DNA of 64,000 bases, taken from contig NZ_CDDH01000056.1 of the NCBI RefSeq assembly GCF_000819725.1, forward strand, positions 1 to 64,000. Reading direction: 5' to 3'. Below the pieces are notes generated by a model. The model searched no databases and had not been told where the DNA came from. It was given only the letters and a program-made list of their open reading frames with translations. The DNA comes from Aeromonas australiensis. Its GTDB lineage: Bacteria > Pseudomonadota > Gammaproteobacteria > Enterobacterales > Aeromonadaceae. Positions within the stretch are counted from its first letter, which is position 1; every line of letters starts with the position of its first letter. The position numbers and the translations under genes are program-made. Shown piece after piece: positions 58,673 to 64,000 of the stretch.

Positions 58673-58967
58673 ACCTTCCATCTGGTCATAGCCCATCGAT
58701 GTGGTTAAGGATGATATCGTGGTTAAGCATGGGGTCTATCTGTTTGGTATTAGCTGGTCCAGAACAGAGATCATCCCTAAGAAACCGCACCACGCCTCGC
58801 TAATATGAGGGGATGGCTGAGGCTGCGATGCCCCGAAAGTTGTTAATCCTGAGTTGACGAATCTGCATCAAGACTTCTGTTGATTGGCTTGTTTTTCACA
58901 ATTCAGCATGTCGGCGTAATTCAAAAATTTGTTACTGCTTTTCTTTTTAAATCAGATAGTGTGATAC

Positions 58968-59003
58968 AAGTCTCTGAGTCAGGGTTTTCTGACTCAGAGA
59001 CTT
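58968..59003. terminator. Bidirectional terminator after res
   Basis: A 15-bp perfect stem, AAGTCTCTGAGTCAG/CTGACTCAGAGACTT, with loop GGTTTT, ten bases beyond the res stop. The plus-strand side is followed by TATTTA. The remainder of 58673-59013 shows nothing clear. Confidence 0.75.
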
Positions 59004-59013
59004 TATTTAGCCA

Positions 59014-62000
59014 TTACCTAACAATATTCATCAGGCTCTTGAAGCTGTCCACGACGCTGTAACTAACCTTTTTCGAGGAGATTTGCTCGCTCAGCTTTTC
59101 GAAGAAGCGTTTGGCGCAATCGACCTTGGCTTGCTCCATAGCCTTGAGTTGCAGTGACTCCATCGAGCCCTTGGTCTCTGCAACAAAATAGACATGCTTG
59201 ACGGCTGCCTCTTCGAACGCAATCGCCCAGTCCGGGTTATAGTCACCAACCGGTGTCGGTATGGAAAAGCCTCGCGGTAACTTGGCGTAGACGGTCACTT
59301 CCTTGGCTGATTCAAGTCCGCCAGGATCATCGGATTTCGGATCACCAAAGACCAGTTTGCGCTCCACGTCCGAATCGGTGATCAGATAATCATAGATGTG
59401 CTTCTTCAACGGCTGGCCTGCATGGACGAAATCTTGCTTGGATTGCCCAGCAGTAAAGATGCTGCTATCAAACTTATCTTCAAGCAGGTCATACGTCAGA
59501 TGCTCCACCACCATGGTGGCCTTTTGTGTATTAATCAGACGAGCTGTCTGGCTAATAAAATCCTCAGGGTTGTTGCGGAACTGGTCGAACACCACCTTCT
59601 GGATCTTCTGCAATATGGCCGCAACCGTACTGCGCTTGAGCTTGGTCAATTCACAGACCTTACCCAACAGGTCATATTTGACCGTCGAGTGCACCGAATG
59701 CTGGTACTCCTCCCGCTCCGTTTCCGATACGGTGAATCCTTGCCCTGTTTTCATCTGCTCATAGGTGGCTTTGTCAACTTGCTCACCCCGCACGATATTG
59801 AAATGGAGTTTCTCTACACGCAGATGCTGATCCAGCTCTTTAACCGCCTTAGTTATCAACTCTGCGGAATCAAAATCGACCTGATAGATGGCCTTGTGGT
59901 TAATTCGTTGCCACAACTCCTGGAACTCTTTCTTATCGAAATTGCTATTCAGCGGATTGATCTTGCCCTTGCGATCATCGTCGATAGAGGGCAACTGTTT
60001 GTCCGTGTAGATGGTATCAATTACATCCAGTATCGGATCACTATAGGGCTGCAGATCACCCGGCATGGCCGCTAACGTACCCGCCTTGCGCGCACTGATA
60101 TAGGCATCGGTAATGCGGTCCTGCTCATCGGTATAATCATTTTTGACCAGATAGCGATAAATCTTTTTGGCCATATCCTCGGTGATTTTTAAATCGCCCT
60201 GTTCAGTTTTCAGCACTTTGCCGACGAAATAATGCTCGTCCGCCTTCTGCGGTCGGGTAGAGAGCGACTTACTGATATCACTCTGCAGTGCCGAGACAAA
60301 ATCCTTGTAGCTCTCGCTGGCGACCACAGTCAGACGGTTGATGTCATGTACCCGAATGGGATCATCCATCCGCTCACCAAACTGATTGACGGCCAGACGC
60401 AAGCCACGGCCCACCTCCTGACGTCGAGTAGTGGTATTGTCGCTGTGTTTGAGGGTACAAATCACAAACACATTCGGGTTATCCCAACCTTCCCGCAGTG
60501 CCGAGTGTGAGAAGATAAAGCGGGTTGGCTCCTCAAAGCTCAATAACTTCTCTTTATCCTTTAGGATCAAATCATAGGCATCCACATCATCGGTTTCCGT
60601 GGCCTTCTTGCCCACATTCGGATCAACCATGCGCTTGGATTTTTTATCGATAGAGAAGTAACCATTGTGGGTCTTTTCGACCGGGATGCTGCGCAAATAG
60701 TGCAGATAAGGGGAATCAAACTGGCCAAGATGGGCATCCAATTCCAGTTGGTACTCTTCTTCAAAGATACGGGCATATTCGCCCTTTTCATCAGCCGCAG
60801 AATAATCACGGTACTTGGCCACTTCATCGATAAAAAACAGGCTCAGCACCTTGATCCCCTGATCAAATAGCTGGCGCTCCTTTTCAAAATGCGCCTTGAC
60901 CGCCTCGCGGATCTGCATCCGGCGCAGCGCCGACTCACTGACATCGCCACAGGCATCACCGGCCACCAGCTCAACACCATTCGTGAAGCTAATGGTATCA
61001 GTATTGGCATTGATGTCTGAGACAACAAAACCTTGGTACTGAGCCAATTCTCCCGAATGTTCAAACAGGTTATAGCCCTTATTCACCTTGCGCACATCAC
61101 GTTTGATGGCGCCACTGGCGGAACGGATCTCGAATTCAAGGCGCGCCACAGGCGGTTTGCTGGCCGACACTTCAATCCCTTCCAGATAGAGATAAGCATT
61201 GGTCCCCGCTAGGCCCCGTGTCGTTATGCCACGCACGGCGATTTTCTTCACCAGCTTCTGGTTGTAGGCATCCAGCGCATCGAGGCGATGCACCTTGTTG
61301 TGCAGCGAGTTGTGCGTTGCCGAGTAACGCAGAATAAACAGCGGATTAAATTCAGTCAGCGACTCCAGGGTTTTTGCCCCTTCGAGCTTTTGCGGCTCAT
61401 CGAGGATCATGATGGGCTGGTTAGCCTTGATGATATCGATAGGCTTTCTAGACTGAAAGCTATCCAATCCCTCCATGGTCTTTGTTCCATCGGCCAATAT
61501 CTTCTCTTGACCGTAGATCCGGCGAGCATCGGCACCACGGGCATTAAACGCCTGCACGTTGATAACCATGATGTTGATACCGCCATCGGAGGAGAAACTC
61601 TCCAACTGATGTAACTGCTTGGAGTTGTAGATAAAGAACCGGGCTTGTTTCTGGTAATCCTGCTGGAAGTGCTCTGCGGTAATTTGCAGCGACTTGTAGA
61701 CACCTTCACGAATGGCAATGCTGGGCACCACAATAATGAACTTGCTCCAGCCATACTGGCGGTTCAGCTCAAAAATGGTCCGAATATAACAGTACGTCTT
61801 ACCCGTACCGGTCTCCATCTCGATGTCCAGGTTGAGCTTGGCACCAGGATGGTACTTGGTTAATTTTTTGCCATCGCGATCGCGGTAATCATTGAGTGCG
61901 CTGGAGTGGGGCAAATTCTGCCGGGTTTGGACTGCCTGGATATTGGCCAGCAGTTGTGCCTCAGACAGCTGGATCTCGGCGTTTTTAAACCCAGCCTCTT

Positions 62001-62154
62001 CATAGGTGGTGGAGCCGGAGTGACCTGTTGCCACCGCGCCCGGATCAATCTTGTAATGGCGGGCGGCATCATTGGGCAATTGGCCCTTGAAACAGTCTAC
62101 GACCGCCTGCACTGCCTCGGCCTGGTAGGCCTGGTGTTTGAATTTCAGTTTCAT
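59014..62154 (-). CDS. res: Type III restriction endonuclease subunit Res
   Basis: A 1046-residue SF2 translocase-nuclease. Walker A METGTGKT is at 113-120, the DEAD-like motif is [11 protein letters not shown], and motif VI is [14 protein letters not shown]. The C-terminal PD-(D/E)xK nuclease shows [11 protein letters not shown] and [11 protein letters not shown]. It cuts DNA after collision of two complexes at inversely oriented sites, together with Mod. Length and motifs are full. It overlaps the DUF4276 gene by four bases, which places it fourth in a coupled operon. Confidence 0.95.
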   Translation of the reverse strand: MKLKFKHQAYQAEAVQAVVDCFKGQLPNDAARHYKIDPGAVATGHSGSTTYEEAGFKNAEIQLSEAQLLANIQAVQTRQNLPHSSALNDYRDRDGKKLTKYHPGAKLNLDIEMETGTGKTYCYIRTIFELNRQYGWSKFIIVVPSIAIREGVYKSLQITAEHFQQDYQKQARFFIYNSKQLHQLESFSSDGGINIMVINVQAFNARGADARRIYGQEKILADGTKTMEGLDSFQSRKPIDIIKANQPIMILDEPQKLEGAKTLESLTEFNPLFILRYSATHNSLHNKVHRLDALDAYNQKLVKKIAVRGITTRGLAGTNAYLYLEGIEVSASKPPVARLEFEIRSASGAIKRDVRKVNKGYNLFEHSGELAQYQGFVVSDINANTDTISFTNGVELVAGDACGDVSESALRRMQIREAVKAHFEKERQLFDQGIKVLSLFFIDEVAKYRDYSAADEKGEYARIFEEEYQLELDAHLGQFDSPYLHYLRSIPVEKTHNGYFSIDKKSKRMVDPNVGKKATETDDVDAYDLILKDKEKLLSFEEPTRFIFSHSALREGWDNPNVFVICTLKHSDNTTTRRQEVGRGLRLAVNQFGERMDDPIRVHDINRLTVVASESYKDFVSALQSDISKSLSTRPQKADEHYFVGKVLKTEQGDLKITEDMAKKIYRYLVKNDYTDEQDRITDAYISARKAGTLAAMPGDLQPYSDPILDVIDTIYTDKQLPSIDDDRKGKINPLNSNFDKKEFQELWQRINHKAIYQVDFDSAELITKAVKELDQHLRVEKLHFNIVRGEQVDKATYEQMKTGQGFTVSETEREEYQHSVHSTVKYDLLGKVCELTKLKRSTVAAILQKIQKVVFDQFRNNPEDFISQTARLINTQKATMVVEHLTYDLLEDKFDSSIFTAGQSKQDFVHAGQPLKKHIYDYLITDSDVERKLVFGDPKSDDPGGLESAKEVTVYAKLPRGFSIPTPVGDYNPDWAIAFEEAAVKHVYFVAETKGSMESLQLKAMEQAKVDCAKRFFEKLSEQISSKKVSYSVVDSFKSLMNIVR

Positions 62155-62834
62155 ACGCTCTCCTGCATCAGCGCCTCAAATCGCGCAATCCACGCATTAA
62201 AGAGCGGACATTGTGCTCTCATCTGTGCAATACCAATGCGCTCAGCAATGGCAATCCCTTTGCTTGTTTTGGCAAATTTGCCACCTGACCAACCATCCAG
62301 TCGTTTGGAGGGGGCCGTTTCCCGACCATTATTGATAGATTCTGGTTCACCGCTCTCTTCAAGCACACGCGCAACCAGTGGTTCTGGTATGCCCAGCTCT
62401 GCGGCCAAAATGGCACTATCGCTAAAGAGCCAGGCTTCAAATTCATGGACGGCAATAAAGGGGATAAAACGGCGCTCGGCTTGTTGTGCAGCACACTGTT
62501 CGACCACACTGGCTCTGGCTGCGCCGTTAAGGTGTGCAGCGATCCCGACCGGCTCAAGACCTGCAGGCAGGGTATCCAGACCGGGCCACTCCTTGACGCC
62601 ATAGTAATCCACCAGCGTGGTGACATAGGTATCAGGCCGCTGTTTGAGATGGCGCTCAATATCACGACTGACGCGACTGAAACGGACATCGCCACCTTTT
62701 TGCCCAGGTTTACTCACCTGGGTCGCGCTCATAAAAATATTCTGCTGCGCCAGATAAGGCTGCAAGAGCGATTCAACAAACACCTGCTCAGTCTTGCCTT
62801 CGACAATGGCAATCACCTCGATGTAATCACTCAT
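62151..62834 (-). CDS. DUF4276 family (TOPRIM-like) protein
   Basis: A 227-residue protein of the DUF4276 family, thought to be TOPRIM-related. [17 protein letters not shown] carries the conserved Glu, [17 protein letters not shown] the acidic strand, and [17 protein letters not shown] the third motif. It overlaps the AAA ATPase gene by eight bases and the res gene by four. An ATPase with a TOPRIM-like partner is the layout of several anti-phage systems (PARIS, split OLD), so it may be the effector of a second system nested in the restriction operon. Confidence 0.82.
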   Translation of the reverse strand: MSDYIEVIAIVEGKTEQVFVESLLQPYLAQQNIFMSATQVSKPGQKGGDVRFSRVSRDIERHLKQRPDTYVTTLVDYYGVKEWPGLDTLPAGLEPVGIAAHLNGAARASVVEQCAAQQAERRFIPFIAVHEFEAWLFSDSAILAAELGIPEPLVARVLEESGEPESINNGRETAPSKRLDGWSGGKFAKTSKGIAIAERIGIAQMRAQCPLFNAWIARFEALMQESV

Positions 62835-63933
62835 AACGCGGGCCCCCGGCGATCACATTCTTGGTCCAGAGCTCACCGACCGAATACTCCTCCAGCCATT
62901 GTGCATAATCGTCCTCATTGAGCCGCTCGAAGGTCGAAGCGCCCCCCTTGCGGTTCACCACAACAATATCGTCAATGGCAAACTGGTCGATCAGGGCCGG
63001 AGATTGGGTGGCGACAATCACCTGGGTGCGCAGGGAAGCCTGCTGAATTAGCTCGGCCAAGATCGCGATGGCGGCTGGGTGTAATCCCAACTCTGGTTCA
63101 TCAATGATGACGGTAGACGGCGGGTTGGGTTGTAGCAGTGCCGTCGCCAGGCAGATAAACCGGATCGAGCCATCAGAGAGGTGATAGGGCTGCATCGGGT
63201 AGTCGGAGCCTTTTTGCCGCCAGCTGATATTGATCTCTTCGCGTGCGCCGCTTTGACGCGGTTCCAGCATAAAGTCTTCAAAAAAAGGCGTAACCAACCT
63301 CACCGCCTTGAGGATCGCCTTGTACTCGGCGGGATAAGTGTCGCGCAGCTTGAGTAAAAACGGCGCTATGTTGGCCGCGTCGGTACGCAGCTGCTTGTTA
63401 TCCTGCACTATCTCGTAATTGCGCATCCCGGCGCTCGCGCTGGTGTCATGGAAATGGTAAATCTGCCATGAGGCGATGGCGTCATACACAGGGCGGGAAT
63501 AACGCGCATCCGGTTGGTTTTCCAACACCTCGGCCACCAGCCTGGACTTGCCATCGTTGCTGTCACCGAGCACCCACCAGCCACTACTACCTGCCGCGTA
63601 GTAGCGGGCTTCATCTTCCAGTGCCAACTCATCGGCCGGGGTGGGCACCAGGCTAAAGCGATAGCCGCGCTGGCCGAAGTGGGTCTCGAAGAAAAGCTGA
63701 GGCGTCATTTTGCGGCCATTAAACAGCAGGGCCCCGGCCCCGCCGCTATCACGCACAAAGCGATTGAGGTTACCATCGATCAGCGCCCGCAGCATCTTGA
63801 AGAAGGCGATCAAGTTACTCTTGCCCGCGCCATTGGCGCCGACAATCACATTCAGGCTGTTGAGCTTGAAGTCGTTCAGCTCTTGGATTGATTTGAACCC
63901 TTTGATCGTCAGGGTATCCAGTGATGTGCCCAT
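62827..63933 (-). CDS. AAA ATPase (RecF/OLD-like, AAA_21)
   Basis: A 368-residue ABC-type ATPase. Walker A GANGAGKSN is at 32-40, the signature-like YHLSDGSIRFICLATALL precedes Walker B TVIIDEPELGLHP, and the His switch is TQSPALID. The central region is short, so it lacks a long SMC coiled coil. It is coupled to the DUF4276 gene. Together they resemble sensor ATPase plus TOPRIM effector pairs. GGAG precedes the ATG at 63933. Confidence 0.85.
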   Translation of the reverse strand: MGTSLDTLTIKGFKSIQELNDFKLNSLNVIVGANGAGKSNLIAFFKMLRALIDGNLNRFVRDSGGAGALLFNGRKMTPQLFFETHFGQRGYRFSLVPTPADELALEDEARYYAAGSSGWWVLGDSNDGKSRLVAEVLENQPDARYSRPVYDAIASWQIYHFHDTSASAGMRNYEIVQDNKQLRTDAANIAPFLLKLRDTYPAEYKAILKAVRLVTPFFEDFMLEPRQSGAREEINISWRQKGSDYPMQPYHLSDGSIRFICLATALLQPNPPSTVIIDEPELGLHPAAIAILAELIQQASLRTQVIVATQSPALIDQFAIDDIVVVNRKGGASTFERLNEDDYAQWLEEYSVGELWTKNVIAGGPRYE

Positions 63934-63942
63934 ACCGGCTCC

Positions 63943-64000
63943 TTAAATCGCCTTAACCTCGGTCAACGGACTGAGCTGCTTGAGCAGCTGTTCGGCGTTG
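63943..64000 (-). CDS. 3' end of an upstream gene, probably type III methyltransferase mod
   Basis: The last 18 residues (NAEQLLKQLSPLTEVKAI) and a TAA stop of a minus-strand gene are visible before the window ends. It stands nine bases ahead of the AAA gene in the res operon. Type III loci place mod before res, so mod is the likely identity, but the visible part has no motif that proves it. Confidence 0.4.
   Translation of the reverse strand, partial: NAEQLLKQLSPLTEVKAI

Overview
The window reads as an Aeromonas-type gammaproteobacterial chromosome interrupted by one large mobile element. The assignment rests on the flank genes: flgO/flgP divergent from flgT (the polar-flagellum arrangement of Vibrio and Aeromonas), pheA with a phenylalanine leader peptide and attenuator, and the MerR-phrB-SDR-flavoprotein cluster next to ybgA. 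No database search was run; family names come from motifs read by eye.

Host flank (1-12627). A minus-strand light/stress-type operon (MerR regulator, photolyase, NTF2-like protein, SDR, FAD protein) is followed by ybgA, an outer-membrane barrel protein, a DUF3157 protein, a LarE-like protein with a degenerate PP-loop, a small DUF protein, a HAD hydrolase, pheL-pheA, flgPO and flgT.

Integrated element (12656-57200, about 44.5 kb). The host tRNA-Arg(CCU) gene is cut in its anticodon loop. The 5' half lies at 12628-12670 and the 3' half at 57187-57234, and a 15-bp core is repeated at both junctions. Just inside the right end the element carries a complete, different tRNA-Arg(CCU) gene (56961-57037), which would replace the broken one. 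From left to right the element holds: a tyrosine integrase; an orphan Xre/ParS-type antitoxin; two fused IS5-family relics; a deoKPX-deoC deoxyribose operon; a Fic protein with a palindromic operator; a CoiA-like nuclease coupled to a UvrD-like helicase; two GTPases and a JAB-domain protein; a UL9/CyRepA1-like ATPase; a tight methyltransferase-helicase-GIY-YIG operon; Sel1 and HEAT-like repeat proteins; SOS-controlled umuDC; a degenerate Doc-like protein; a zinc-less sirtuin coupled to a cyclic-phosphate receiver (cREC) protein; a UDG-like protein; MobC, relaxase and a candidate oriT; and an H-NS paralogue. There is no type IV secretion gene, so this looks like an integrative mobilizable element rich in candidate defence modules. 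Non-coding structured repeats (about 195 bp, and a 57-bp family) are dispersed through it.

Right flank (57201-64000). After the 3' tRNA half and a strong terminator come prophage/island-type remnants (a DUF932 pseudogene, a small gene, a RadC-like JAB gene). A type III restriction locus follows in which an AAA ATPase and a DUF4276 (TOPRIM-like) gene are inserted, with overlapping frames, between the end of an upstream gene (probably mod) and res. This flank looks like a second accessory segment stacked at the same tRNA gene.
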